Source of the DNA: Verrucomicrobiota bacterium
Lineage (GTDB): Bacteria > Verrucomicrobiota > Verrucomicrobiia > Limisphaerales > UBA9464
NCBI GenBank assembly: GCA_017309115.1
Contig: JAFLEF010000069.1
Span: 1-32,087, forward strand
Length of the DNA: 32,087 nt
Reading direction: 5' to 3'
Shown here: positions 23,797-31,620 of the stretch, in pieces
Numbering within the stretch: the first letter of the stretch is position 1
Layout: each line of letters begins with the position of its first letter
Translations under genes and position numbers: made by a program
Notes under the pieces: generated by a model
What the model was told of the DNA's origin: nothing
Database searches by the model: none
The model's input: only the letters and a program-made list of their open reading frames with translations

Positions 23797-23926
23797 CCAG
23801 CTGAGAGCTGAGAGGATCCAAAAACGGTAAACCGATTTCGCCTTGGGACCACAAACCCGTCCGCATTTCGAACGTGCCGATTCCCTGGATTTACCTCTCA
23901 GCTCTCAGCTCTCAGCTCTCAACTGG
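23797..23926. repeat. 130-base inverted element with CTGAGAG/CTCTCAG ends
   Basis: The left end is CCAGCTGAGAGCTGAGAGG (23797-23815). The right end, CCTCTCAGCTCTCAGCTCTC (23894-23913) then AACTGG, ends at 23926 and is its inverted partner. Flanking bases extend the pairing (CCCGGAAA before, TTCCCGG after). The core contains CGCCTTGGGACCACAAACCC, the reverse complement of the GGTTTGTGG.CCCAAGGCG box of the element at 21599-21730, and both cores share ACCG.TTTTGG. It lies in the divergent gap between the pseudopilin and DUF3500 genes, which otherwise holds nothing recognised. Confidence 0.8.
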
Positions 23927-23996
23927 TTCCCGGAATGGGAGCCTCCTTCCGGATTTTTTCCTTGGTCCCGAATCCGGAAAGGGAGAGTCATTTGCT

Positions 23997-25013
23997 GTGC
24001 ACATTCGATTTCTCCTCGCCTTCCTCTTTGGGCTTCAGGTGGCGGCTACCCCCGCCGAAGACATGACGCAGGCCGCGCAGACCTTCCTGAATTCCCTGAC
24101 CTCGGAACAGCGAGCCAAGGCGACGTTTCCCCTGAACCACAACGAGCGGGACAACTGGAACTATACTCCGGTGGATCGAAAGGGACTTTCCCTCAAGGAA
24201 ATGGAACCGGCCCAGCGCCATCTCGCCTACGGCTTGCTCAGCTCCGGGCTCAGCCAAAAGGGCATGGTCAAAGCGCTTTCGATCATGAGTCTCGAGCGAA
24301 TCCTTCAGGACATCGAAGGACCAAACCGTAAGTTCCCCCGCGATCCCGAGATGTATTTCGTCAGCATCTTCGGCACTCCCGACCTCAAGGGCGCCTGGGG
24401 CTGGCGGGTCGAAGGACATCACCTCGCCGTCAATGTTTCGCTCGCCGGCGGTGAACTGATTTCCGGGGCACCGAATTTCTTCGGCACCAATCCCGCCGAA
24501 GTCCGCCAGGGACCTCGCACCGGACTGCGCGTGCTCGCCGCCGAGGAAGATCTCGGACGCGACCTGGTCAAATCCCTTTCCAGCGAGCAGCTGAAGATCG
24601 CCCTCGTCGACACCAAGGCGCCGGACGACATCCTCACCAGCAATCAGCGGGTAGCCGACGCTGGCGCCCCGCGTGGCATCAGTTGGAATGAGCTGACCCC
24701 CACCCAGCAGGCCAAAGCGCTCACCTTGCTCAACGAATACGCCGGTCGTCTGCGTGGCGAACTGGCCGAGGCTGATCTGGCGGAGATTCACGCCGCCGGA
24801 CTCGCCCAGATTCGCTTTGCCTGGGCGGGCGGACTCGAAAAGGGACAACGCCACTACTACCGACTGGCGGGGCCGACCTTCCTCATCGAGTACGACAACA
24901 CTCAGAATGACGCCAACCACGCGCATGCCGTGTGGCGCGATTTGAAGAGCGACTTCGGCCGGGACTTCCTCGCCGAACATCTCAAGGCCAGCCACGCGAA
25001 GCAGGCGCCCTGA
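23997..25013 (+). CDS. DUF3500 domain protein, probably secreted (338 aa)
   Basis: The DUF3500 family is recognised from LTSEQRAKATFPLNHNERDNWNYTP (about residues 34-58), the LAYGLLSSGLSQKG stretch, FFGTNPAEV, and the C-terminal HYYRLAGPTFLIEYDNTQNDANHAHAVWRD, which carries the conserved Glu-Asp/His cluster. The biochemical function is unknown. The GTG at 23997 gives a clean signal peptide (HIRFLLAFLFGLQVAATPAE) with GGGAG about 11 bases upstream. The longer frame from ATG 23874 has an N-terminus (LSALSSQLST) translated from the heptad repeat and was rejected. Such proteins usually act in the periplasm or outside the cell. It is followed 70 bases later by a methyltransferase gene on the same strand. 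Confidence 0.85.
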   Translation: MHIRFLLAFLFGLQVAATPAEDMTQAAQTFLNSLTSEQRAKATFPLNHNERDNWNYTPVDRKGLSLKEMEPAQRHLAYGLLSSGLSQKGMVKALSIMSLERILQDIEGPNRKFPRDPEMYFVSIFGTPDLKGAWGWRVEGHHLAVNVSLAGGELISGAPNFFGTNPAEVRQGPRTGLRVLAAEEDLGRDLVKSLSSEQLKIALVDTKAPDDILTSNQRVADAGAPRGISWNELTPTQQAKALTLLNEYAGRLRGELAEADLAEIHAAGLAQIRFAWAGGLEKGQRHYYRLAGPTFLIEYDNTQNDANHAHAVWRDLKSDFGRDFLAEHLKASHAKQAP

Positions 25014-25083
25014 GCGGGGCCGCCCTGAATCAGGGTTCCCGCTGGTCTCAGCCCGCGGTCGACCCTACGATTCTCCCGCGATT

Positions 25084-25854
25084 ATGGCCGTCAGCGACCT
25101 GAGCGAAGGGCACTTTGCCAAGAAACAGCTCTTCTCGAAAAGCGGCCTGATTCGTTGGAGCCATCGGCGGCGGTTCGAGGTGGCGGTGCGCAAGTCGAAG
25201 GGGTTCGGCGGCCGGCACGTGCTCGATTTGGGCTGCGGTGACGCGACGTACTTTGCGCTGCTGTTGCAGTCTCCGGATTGTCCAAAGACGGCCGTCGGCG
25301 CCGAGGTGGATCCGCGGGTGGTGAAGGCGAACCGAATCCGCTTCGCCGATCATCCGCTGGTGTCCTTCGTCTTTCAGGAAGATCTGGAAGCGCCGGAATA
25401 CCGGGGCACGTTTGACGCCGTGGTGTGCATGGAGGTCTTCGAACACCTGACCGATCCCGACCACTACCTGGATCTCATTCACTCACTGCTCCGTCCGGGC
25501 GGACGCCTGCTGCTGAGCGTTCCCGTCGAGACCGGTCCCACCCTGGTGTTCAAGCAAGCCGTCCGGCGTCTGGCCGGTTGGCGGGGCATCGGCGACTATC
25601 GCTTCACCTTGCCCTATACCTTCTCCGAGTTGGCGCGCGGACTCTTCGCCGGATCCCGCCAGCATATTCCGCGAATCACCCACAGCACTCCCGGCGGAAT
25701 GACCTTTCACTGCCACAAGGGATTCAATTGGAAAACGCTGCGGGAACGAATCCGCCAGCGCTTCGTCATCGACCGCGTCACCACCTCGCCGATCAACGGA
25801 TTGCCGGCGGGCCTGAGCAGTCAGGTCTGGTTTGAGGCTCACAAGGCCGATTAA
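25084..25854 (+). CDS. Class I SAM-dependent methyltransferase (256 aa)
   Basis: A Rossmann-type methyltransferase: motif I HVLDLGCGDATY (residues 45-56), an acidic residue at the end of strand 2 (GAEVD, Glu74), CMEVFEHLTDPD (115-126) and the post-II segment LLRPGGRLLLSVPVET (135-150). This layout matches the Methyltransf_11/UbiE-like groups that act on small molecules or sugar/lipid acceptors. The C-terminal part is basic (TLRERIRQRFVIDRV). No signal peptide is present, so it works in the cytoplasm. The substrate is not deducible and the neighbours give no pathway clue. Confidence 0.88.
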   Translation: MAVSDLSEGHFAKKQLFSKSGLIRWSHRRRFEVAVRKSKGFGGRHVLDLGCGDATYFALLLQSPDCPKTAVGAEVDPRVVKANRIRFADHPLVSFVFQEDLEAPEYRGTFDAVVCMEVFEHLTDPDHYLDLIHSLLRPGGRLLLSVPVETGPTLVFKQAVRRLAGWRGIGDYRFTLPYTFSELARGLFAGSRQHIPRITHSTPGGMTFHCHKGFNWKTLRERIRQRFVIDRVTTSPINGLPAGLSSQVWFEAHKAD

Positions 25855-25878
25855 GCCGGACCGATTCAGACCGACCGC

Positions 25879-26047
25879 GGAGGTGAACCGCAGATTAAGC
25901 GCAGATTAAACGCAGATTTTTTAAGCAGAAAGCCCGGCCCTTTCCGCTTCCCAATCGCTCATCGAGCCCGGCGCCTCGACCCTGAACTTGGCCAACCAAT
26001 AAAGAAATCTGCGTTAATCTGCGCTTAATCTGCGGTTCCAACTGCAT
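25879..26047. repeat. CGCAGATT-family inverted repeat element, copy 2
   Basis: The left arm AACCGCAGATTAAGCGCAGA... (25886-25919) and the right arm (26005-26037) are reverse complements over 33 bases except for one extra A. Each arm is three CGCAGATTAA-like decamers, and the core is about 85 bases. The left flank GGAGGTGAACC and right flank CCAACTGCAT match copy 1 at 131-285. It fills most of the gap between the methyltransferase gene and the small gene at 26064, whose start lies 17 bases beyond it. Confidence 0.9.
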
Positions 26048-26063
26048 TGTTCCGACATAAGAT

Positions 26064-26378
26064 ATGCCCATGTTCTTTTTCCAGTTTGAGGTTCAACCGA
26101 AGCAGACGCACCCACAGCGAGACCAGTATGCCGGCGGGTTTGTCAATTGCTGGATCTTGCGCGACACGTTGAGTCAGGCTGAAGCAGTCGCTCGAAGTTG
26201 CCTTGGCGATGAGGAATGGCGCATCGTTTCGGTGGAAGAGTCGATGCTCATGACCCGAGAGAAGCAGGCGGAGTATCCAGCCGGAATCGAGTTTTTTGAG
26301 CAGGCAAAAATCGACAGGGAGGTCTTCGTTTTTCACACGTATCCCGTTGGAGCTCCAGATGACATAGATGCCGGCTAG
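26064..26378 (+). CDS. Small conserved-looking hypothetical protein (104 aa)
   Basis: I cannot name a family with certainty. The sequence FFFQFEVQPKQTHP followed by YAGGFVNCWI and a helix (LSQAEAVARSCLGDEEWRIVSVEES) looks like a compact alpha/beta domain, and the well-formed start and composition suggest a real gene. There is no signal peptide or membrane segment. Its GC content is lower than that of its neighbours (many A/T-ending codons), and it sits alone directly behind a CGCAGATT element, so recent acquisition is possible. Similar small lone proteins are sometimes immunity or antitoxin proteins, but nothing here proves that. Confidence 0.6.
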   Translation: MPMFFFQFEVQPKQTHPQRDQYAGGFVNCWILRDTLSQAEAVARSCLGDEEWRIVSVEESMLMTREKQAEYPAGIEFFEQAKIDREVFVFHTYPVGAPDDIDAG

Positions 26379-26440
26379 CATCGCTCTACCGAATCGCACC
26401 CAGGACACGTCACTTGGTCCTTCGGGCGCGAGGAGCGAGC

Positions 26441-27493
26441 TCAGTACGCCGGGTCGTCAGCATCCGGCGCTGTTTCCGACAGACTGATGGCATCCGCTGC
26501 GATTCGAGCCCGGGACGCTTCGACCTTCAGGTAGTGCAACACCACCGGGGCAAAGATCATCCCGGGGATGCCCATCAATCGTTCCCCCACGATCAGCCCT
26601 ATCAGGGTCAGCCACATCGGATTCTTGATCCGGTCGCCAATGATCTTGGAGTTCAGGAAATACTCGAACTTGTGAATGGTCACCAGGAACAGCAGCGCCC
26701 AGAGCGCCACTTGCGGCGAGATGGTGAAGCCCACACCAATGATCAGCGTGTTGCTCATCAGGTTCCCGACAATGGGCAACAGACCGCATAGAAAGGTCAG
26801 CACGATGATGACCGTGACGTAGGGATAGTCATTCCAGAGCAGGAACACCGACGTCACGGACGTGTTGATCGCCGAGATCATGATCTGGGCGCCAATGACC
26901 GTGGCAAAACTCGCGTAGAACGTCCGAAACCGAAAACTCAGTTCCCGACCGACCAAAGAATACAGACTCCCCCGGACGGCATGGGGATCCCCTTCCATCT
27001 GGAAGCGCGAATTCAGAAACAGGCTGATGGGCAACACCAGTCCGATGATGAACGACGCGATCTCAAACATCGCCCCGCGCACGTACAGGCCCACGTTGGC
27101 GAACTTCTCCCGGACCCCCTCCAACGCGAGCTTCTTGAGACTGCTGAAGTCCGTGAACGGCAGGTCGACTCCCTTCGACTCGGCGAAGTTGACCACGGCC
27201 GGGATCGTCTTCTCCGCCAACTTCGGCAACACCTCGTACGCCCGCTTCGAGAAGTATATCAACCCCAGAAACATCGCGGCGACGAAGATCACATAGCAGG
27301 TCACCGCCAGCCATTTCCGCCCCCCCAACGCCAAGCCCAGACCCCGGATCGCGAGGTAGCCGAACAGCGACGTCAGCACCAACGTCGCCAAATGCAGCCA
27401 GCCGATCAGGATCAGCAGGGCCAGCATGATCAGGAACGAGATTCGAACCGGAGCGCTGACGCCTTTGGGAAGGGAAGGAGAACTTTGGCTCAT
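26441..27493 (-). CDS. AI-2E family (PerM/UPF0118) transporter (350 aa)
   Basis: This polytopic membrane protein has about eight hydrophobic segments and the family landmarks: an N-terminal helix pair, a long amphipathic middle (VLPKLAEKTIPAVVNFAESKG), then YPYVTVIIVLTFLCGLLPIVGNL and the C-terminal GERLMGIPGMIFAPVVLHYL. Members have been linked to autoinducer-2 export or to Na+/H+ antiport; the substrate here is unknown. The ATG at 27493 is preferred over the TTG at 27505. It follows the glycyl-tRNA synthetase gene by 20 bases on the same strand and is likely co-transcribed with it. It is convergent with the small gene ending at 26378. Confidence 0.88.
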   Translation of the reverse strand: MSQSSPSLPKGVSAPVRISFLIMLALLILIGWLHLATLVLTSLFGYLAIRGLGLALGGRKWLAVTCYVIFVAAMFLGLIYFSKRAYEVLPKLAEKTIPAVVNFAESKGVDLPFTDFSSLKKLALEGVREKFANVGLYVRGAMFEIASFIIGLVLPISLFLNSRFQMEGDPHAVRGSLYSLVGRELSFRFRTFYASFATVIGAQIMISAINTSVTSVFLLWNDYPYVTVIIVLTFLCGLLPIVGNLMSNTLIIGVGFTISPQVALWALLFLVTIHKFEYFLNSKIIGDRIKNPMWLTLIGLIVGERLMGIPGMIFAPVVLHYLKVEASRARIAADAISLSETAPDADDPAY

Positions 27494-27513
27494 CCAAGAT
27501 TCCAATCGCGGGC

Positions 27514-29328
27514 TCAGCTCAGCCGTTCGCGCAGCCAGGCCGGCAGATCCCGGATGGCCAGGCGTTCCTGCCGGCTGTCATCCCGATGCCGCAACGTGAC
27601 GGTGTCGAGCAGTTCGGGTTTTTCACCCAGGGTGTCGAAGTCCACCGTGACGCAGAACGGCGTGCCGGCTTCGTCCTGACGCGCATAACGGCGGCCGATG
27701 GCCCCGCTCTCGTCGTAGAAGCAGGCGAAGTCGCGCTTCAACAAATTGAAGATCTCCCGCGCCTTGGCGACCAGCTCCGGCTTGTTCTTCAGCAGCGGAA
27801 ACACCCCGACCTTGATCGGCGCCACCCGCGGATGGAACTTCATCACCACGCGCGTCTCGCTCTTGCCCTTAGCGTCGGTCTCGGTGACTTCGGTGTAGGC
27901 ATTGGCCAGCAGGGCGAGGATCAAACGATCCACGCCGGCCGACGGTTCGATGACGTGCGGGATGTACTGGCCCTTGGACAGTCCCACGGCGTCCTCGCGC
28001 GCTTCCTTCTCGGCAGCCTCCGGCGCCACGCCCGACTTGGTCAGGTACTTGAAGCGTGCCTCATAGTACCGCTGGGTGAGTTCCGCCTGCTTCTCCGGGG
28101 TCAGCTTGCCCCAGGCCGTGCGCAATTCTTCGTCGAACACCCCCATCGGCTTGCCCGAGAACCGCTCGTGCTGCGACAGGTCGAAATCACTGCGGGCCGC
28201 GATGCCTTCCAATTCGTCACCCTTCACGTTCCCTGCCTCGTCCACCTTGCTGAAGGGGAACTTGAACAGGATGTCCGTGGTCGCCCGGGCATAGTGCGCC
28301 AACTCTTCCGGAGTCTGGATGTGGAAGCCCAGGGTATTCCGGGAAAGACCAATGCCCTCGTAGAAACGCACGCGTTCCTCGACCCAGTACTGATGCCACT
28401 TCTGCCAGCCCCAATCGGCCTGAGGTTCGCCCGGATGGCCCTCGACCGGCTGGGTGTTCACCGCGCCGGAGATGGCTTCAACCGCTTCGTCCGGCTTGAT
28501 GAAGAACTCCAGTTCCATCTGCTCGAACTCACGGGAGCGGAAGGTGAAGTTGCGCGGCGTCACCTCATTGCGAAACGCCTTGCCGATCTGCGCGATGCCG
28601 AAGGGCAGCTTTTGCCGGGAGGTTTCGTGAACGTTCTTGAACTGCGCGAAGATAGCCTGAGCCGTTTCCGGACGCAGGTAGGCCACGTTTTCGTCCGACT
28701 GGATCGGCCCGACCCAGGTTTGGAGCATGAGGTTGAACGGACGGGACGGCCCGAGCTCCACATTGCTGTCGGGATGGAAGTCGATGGAGTTCTCGACCGG
28801 CTGGGTCTGCTCACCCAGCAATACCAGGGCGGCCAGGTCGGCTTTCGCTTCGGGCAAGCTCTCCAGGAAGAACTCCCGGGCTCGCTTACGGGCGCTTTCC
28901 GGATGCCCACCCTTCTCCACCAGCAGCGCGAGACTCTTCTCAACCTTGGCGCCCGTGGTCGTGAATTCAGCACCGGTGAAGCGGTAAACGACTCCGGAGC
29001 GCGGCTCGACCTGATCCGTCCGCACGCGCTTCCGGGTCACGGGACATTCCCGCATCAGGTCCGCAAACGTGTCCACGTGACCGGACGCCCGCCAGATCTG
29101 CGGCGCCATGATGATGGTGGCCTCGAGACCGACGACGTCTTCGCGATGCCGGGTCATGGCCTGCCACCACAGGTCCTTCACATTGCGTTTCAGCTCCGCT
29201 CCCAGCGGACCGTAGTCCCAGAAGCCGTTGATGCCGCCGTAGATTTCCGACGACTGAAACACGAAGCCCCGTCGTTTGCACAACGAGACAATCTTCTCCA
29301 TCAACACGTTTTCCTTCGGTTCGGCCAT
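27514..29328 (-). CDS. glyQS: Glycine--tRNA ligase, dimeric type (604 aa)
   Basis: This is a class II synthetase of the eukaryote-like alpha2 type. Motifs in order: SSEIYGGINGFWDYGPLGAE (from about residue 26), VVGLEATIIMAPQIWRASGH, the motif 2 region FGIAQIGKAFRNEVTPRNFTFRSREFEQMELEFF, motif 3 GQYIPHVIEPSAGVDRLILALL, and the anticodon-binding domain starting APIKVGVFPLLKN and ending TVTLRHRDDSRQER. It attaches glycine to tRNA-Gly. The ATG at 29328 gives MAEPKENVLMEKIVSLCKRRG, the normal beginning. The frame stays open to 29670 but those 114 residues include VSQLSTFNSQLAPP, encoded by the heptad repeat, and are not part of the protein. It is the first gene of a unit with the AI-2E permease. 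Confidence 0.95.
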   Translation of the reverse strand: MAEPKENVLMEKIVSLCKRRGFVFQSSEIYGGINGFWDYGPLGAELKRNVKDLWWQAMTRHREDVVGLEATIIMAPQIWRASGHVDTFADLMRECPVTRKRVRTDQVEPRSGVVYRFTGAEFTTTGAKVEKSLALLVEKGGHPESARKRAREFFLESLPEAKADLAALVLLGEQTQPVENSIDFHPDSNVELGPSRPFNLMLQTWVGPIQSDENVAYLRPETAQAIFAQFKNVHETSRQKLPFGIAQIGKAFRNEVTPRNFTFRSREFEQMELEFFIKPDEAVEAISGAVNTQPVEGHPGEPQADWGWQKWHQYWVEERVRFYEGIGLSRNTLGFHIQTPEELAHYARATTDILFKFPFSKVDEAGNVKGDELEGIAARSDFDLSQHERFSGKPMGVFDEELRTAWGKLTPEKQAELTQRYYEARFKYLTKSGVAPEAAEKEAREDAVGLSKGQYIPHVIEPSAGVDRLILALLANAYTEVTETDAKGKSETRVVMKFHPRVAPIKVGVFPLLKNKPELVAKAREIFNLLKRDFACFYDESGAIGRRYARQDEAGTPFCVTVDFDTLGEKPELLDTVTLRHRDDSRQERLAIRDLPAWLRERLS

Positions 29329-29415
29329 AACGCAGAGACCGGCAGCCTCCGAATTGCGCTCCCCGGTGTCAATCGGCAGCAGGGCCCAAATTGCGCCCCC
29401 AGCAACCGGTGGGGC

Positions 29416-29827
29416 GAGTTGAGAGTTGAAAGTTGAGAGTTGAGAGACGAGCAGTCGCCCGCGCTTCCCGCTTCCCCCTTCCGACCTCTCAGCTCCCAGC
29501 TTCCCGCCCCCGGTAGGGCGAGGTTCCACCGAGCCGTTCGCGCCGCAACGAATTGATACGTCACCAATCCACAAACGGCGCCCCCCGCTTACCGCTTCCC
29601 GCTTTGCCTTCCCCCTTCCCCCCATGATCCACGAATTGCACCCCAGAAACACGAATCGGCGTTGAACCACGGATCACACGGAAGAAGCACGAATGCGGAA
29701 TTCCTTTTCACTTCCCGGTGTTGCCTCTCCGCACTCAGCCGACTTCGGCCTTTTCTCACCCCTCCCGCGCTTACCGCTTACCGCTTCGCCTTCCCCCTTC
29801 CGACCTCTCAGCTCTCAGCTTCCCCCC
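29416..29827. repeat. Mosaic of heptad, palindromic-arm and CACGAAT repeats
   Basis: The 499-base gap between glyRS and the pseudopilin gene contains no credible gene. It holds a minus-oriented TCTCAAC array (29416-29446), CTCTCAGCTCCCAGC (29486-29500), one GGTAGGGCGAGGTTCCACCG arm (29512-29536) without its partner, a run of TTACCGCTT/TTCCCGCTT words (about 29588-29610 and 29770-29787), CACGAAT words (29638-29697) and a CTCTCAGCTCTCAGCTT block (29804-29821). The glyRS promoter should lie in or next to this mosaic, but no clear -35/-10 pair is seen. Confidence 0.75.
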
Positions 29828-30754
29828 TCACAGCCCCTCTGGCCAGGGACCCGCCGTCCGTTCCCACAGCCAGCGGTAATCGGGATTGTCCCAAGCCATC
29901 CAACCCACCGCCTCGGCCTCCGCCCACGTCCGCACCGAGGGACCCGTCCGGGGATCCTTCCATCGATGCAGCTCCCCATGACCATCGGCAAAACTGAGCG
30001 CGCCCGTTCCCCCGTGCCGCCGAGCGGGCCAGTGCGCCGGCCAATACGACTTCGGCCCATCGGTCCAGCGAAACTGAAACGCACTGTTCTTGATCGTCAG
30101 CTCATGCTCATCAATGAACACGTAGGTCTCCGCGGGAGACTTCCGGGCGAAATCTCCCCACTTCACAAAGGCATTCGGATCATACTGGTCCACCACCCCG
30201 TTTCGCATACCCACCCCGTTTCCGCACACAATCGACTGGTTCATGGTGTAACTCCGCACCCGCCGCGGCCCGCGCCGTTTCTCCAGGAAATACCGGCTGT
30301 CATCCCCGGGACAATGGAAGATCTCGGCGGCCTTCAAGTACGAGCCCAGATGCCCCGGCCCCGGCGCCAGCAACAAGGCACTATTGGTTAAATCGGAAAG
30401 CTCCCGAGCGTACCACGGTGACATGATGCCATTCACCCAGCGGGCCTGCTCCGGCATGATGATGTTGATCTCCGACGGGGTCAGCCAGCCCTCGTGGTCA
30501 TCGGCATACAAATGGAAGGCAATCTGCAACTGTCGGAGGTTATTCAGACAGCCAATTCCCCACGCTTTCTGACGCGCCCGAGTCAGCGCGGGCAACAGCA
30601 GACCCGCCAGAATCGCAATCACCGCGATGACCACCAGCAGCTCAATCAAGGAGAAGCCCCGCCTGGAGCGGACCCGGCACCTGGAGTTCCGGCCAGACGT
30701 TCGGCCGGAAGGATTTCTCTCCAGCTGCTCCCCGACTGGTGTTTCGCGACTCAT
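29828..30754 (-). CDS. Type II pseudopilin-like protein with H-X9-DG motif (308 aa)
   Basis: The prepilin signal is [21 protein letters not shown]: cleavage after Gly33, mature Phe34, Glu38 as Glu5. It is followed by [13 protein letters not shown]. Near the C-terminus the exact H-X9-DG pattern is present (His247, Asp257, Gly258 in [16 protein letters not shown]), the hallmark of this large Planctomycetota/Verrucomicrobiota family. It also has a conserved FHCPGD at about 146-151. The 33-residue leader is longer than in the pseudopilin at 22882-23727 and rich in Arg. The gene starts 9 bases after the stop of the secreted protein upstream, so the two form an operon. The function is unknown; it is exported through the pilus-type secretion route by inference. 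Confidence 0.9.
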   Translation of the reverse strand: MSRETPVGEQLERNPSGRTSGRNSRCRVRSRRGFSLIELLVVIAVIAILAGLLLPALTRARQKAWGIGCLNNLRQLQIAFHLYADDHEGWLTPSEINIIMPEQARWVNGIMSPWYARELSDLTNSALLLAPGPGHLGSYLKAAEIFHCPGDDSRYFLEKRRGPRRVRSYTMNQSIVCGNGVGMRNGVVDQYDPNAFVKWGDFARKSPAETYVFIDEHELTIKNSAFQFRWTDGPKSYWPAHWPARRHGGTGALSFADGHGELHRWKDPRTGPSVRTWAEAEAVGWMAWDNPDYRWLWERTAGPWPEGL

Positions 30755-30763
30755 GGAAGGTGG

Positions 30764-31606
30764 CTACGGCTTGCGCAGCCGGAAGTAACGCTGAGGTTCG
30801 CCCTCCGAGGTAAGCGGCACATCCACTCCAGGTCCACCGGTGGGGTAGTACTCCCATTGGATGGGAGGAGCGAGGTTCGTGGTGCTTTCCAGCGTCCAAG
30901 CACTCACCGCTTGGGGCCAACTCAGCCGAAGCACCGGCTGGTCCGACTCATTCTTCGCCACTACTCCCGCCAGCGGAATCTGCGGCGGAAGTCCCGCCGG
31001 GATGGGTTGGTCCGGCACCGGATTCCAATCCCACGCGTCCAACGTGAAGGGCCTGGGAAACAGGGTGTCCGGCCGACTGAACTTCAACCAACCGTAGTGC
31101 CGTCCGTCTTCCAGATCGGCCCGAAAGCCGATCAGAAATGATGTTTTGTTGGTGAAAAATGGTTCCGGCAAAAATCGACTCAAATCCGCATAAAACCAAA
31201 CAGGAAACACCTCCTGTTGCCTGAACATGTTTAATGGCAGAATAACACTCGATGACTGATAAACAGGGCTTTGCACACCGACGTACTGCAAAGATTCAAA
31301 AGGAATGCTCAACTGACTTGCTCGCACAAATTTCGCATTGAGGCTCGGCTCTATTTGGTAGCCCACTTCAAACACCTCACCAAAAGACGGATAATAGTGG
31401 ACTCTATACTCCAATTCAAAACTCGAATCTAAATCCAAATCTATCGATGCCAGTAGACCCGACTGGGTCACCGGCGGAACGGGCAGATCTATTGGCTCAA
31501 CACCCCTACTCAGGTCGGGCAAAGCTACGAAAAGTATGGCAAGTATACTCCAGAAAAGGCCTGCCTGCCATGACCGGCGCACAACATCTGTTTCTAGGAC
31601 TTCCAT
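30764..31606 (-). CDS. Secreted protein, paralogue 1 of a tandem pair (280 aa)
   Basis: No named family is recognised. A signal-like hydrophobic stretch (AGLFWSILAILFVALPDL, residues 15-32) is followed by a beta-rich domain (residues about 40-210) and a short C-terminal domain LRLSWPQAVSAWTLESTTNL ... QRYFRLRKP, the type seen at the ends of many Verrucomicrobiota extracellular proteins and also on the LamG protein at 3829-6564. The C-terminal third is almost identical to the next gene upstream. The part encoded by about 31140-31560 is clearly AT-richer than both ends. It is followed 9 bases later by the pseudopilin gene. A surface or pilus-associated role is inferred from this context. Confidence 0.8.
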   Translation of the reverse strand: MEVLETDVVRRSWQAGLFWSILAILFVALPDLSRGVEPIDLPVPPVTQSGLLASIDLDLDSSFELEYRVHYYPSFGEVFEVGYQIEPSLNAKFVRASQLSIPFESLQYVGVQSPVYQSSSVILPLNMFRQQEVFPVWFYADLSRFLPEPFFTNKTSFLIGFRADLEDGRHYGWLKFSRPDTLFPRPFTLDAWDWNPVPDQPIPAGLPPQIPLAGVVAKNESDQPVLRLSWPQAVSAWTLESTTNLAPPIQWEYYPTGGPGVDVPLTSEGEPQRYFRLRKP

Positions 31607-31620
31607 AATGGCTATTAATG

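Noticed and set aside
21895-23811. 638-codon plus-strand frame opposite the ymdB-like and pseudopilin genes
   Set aside because: Both minus-strand genes have clear family motifs; the plus frame is Arg/Pro-rich and spans two genes and a repeat.
29329-29670. GlyRS starting at 29670 (718 residues)
   Set aside because: The extra residues include repeat-encoded SQLSTFNSQL, and the normal GlyRS N-terminus begins at the ATG at 29328.
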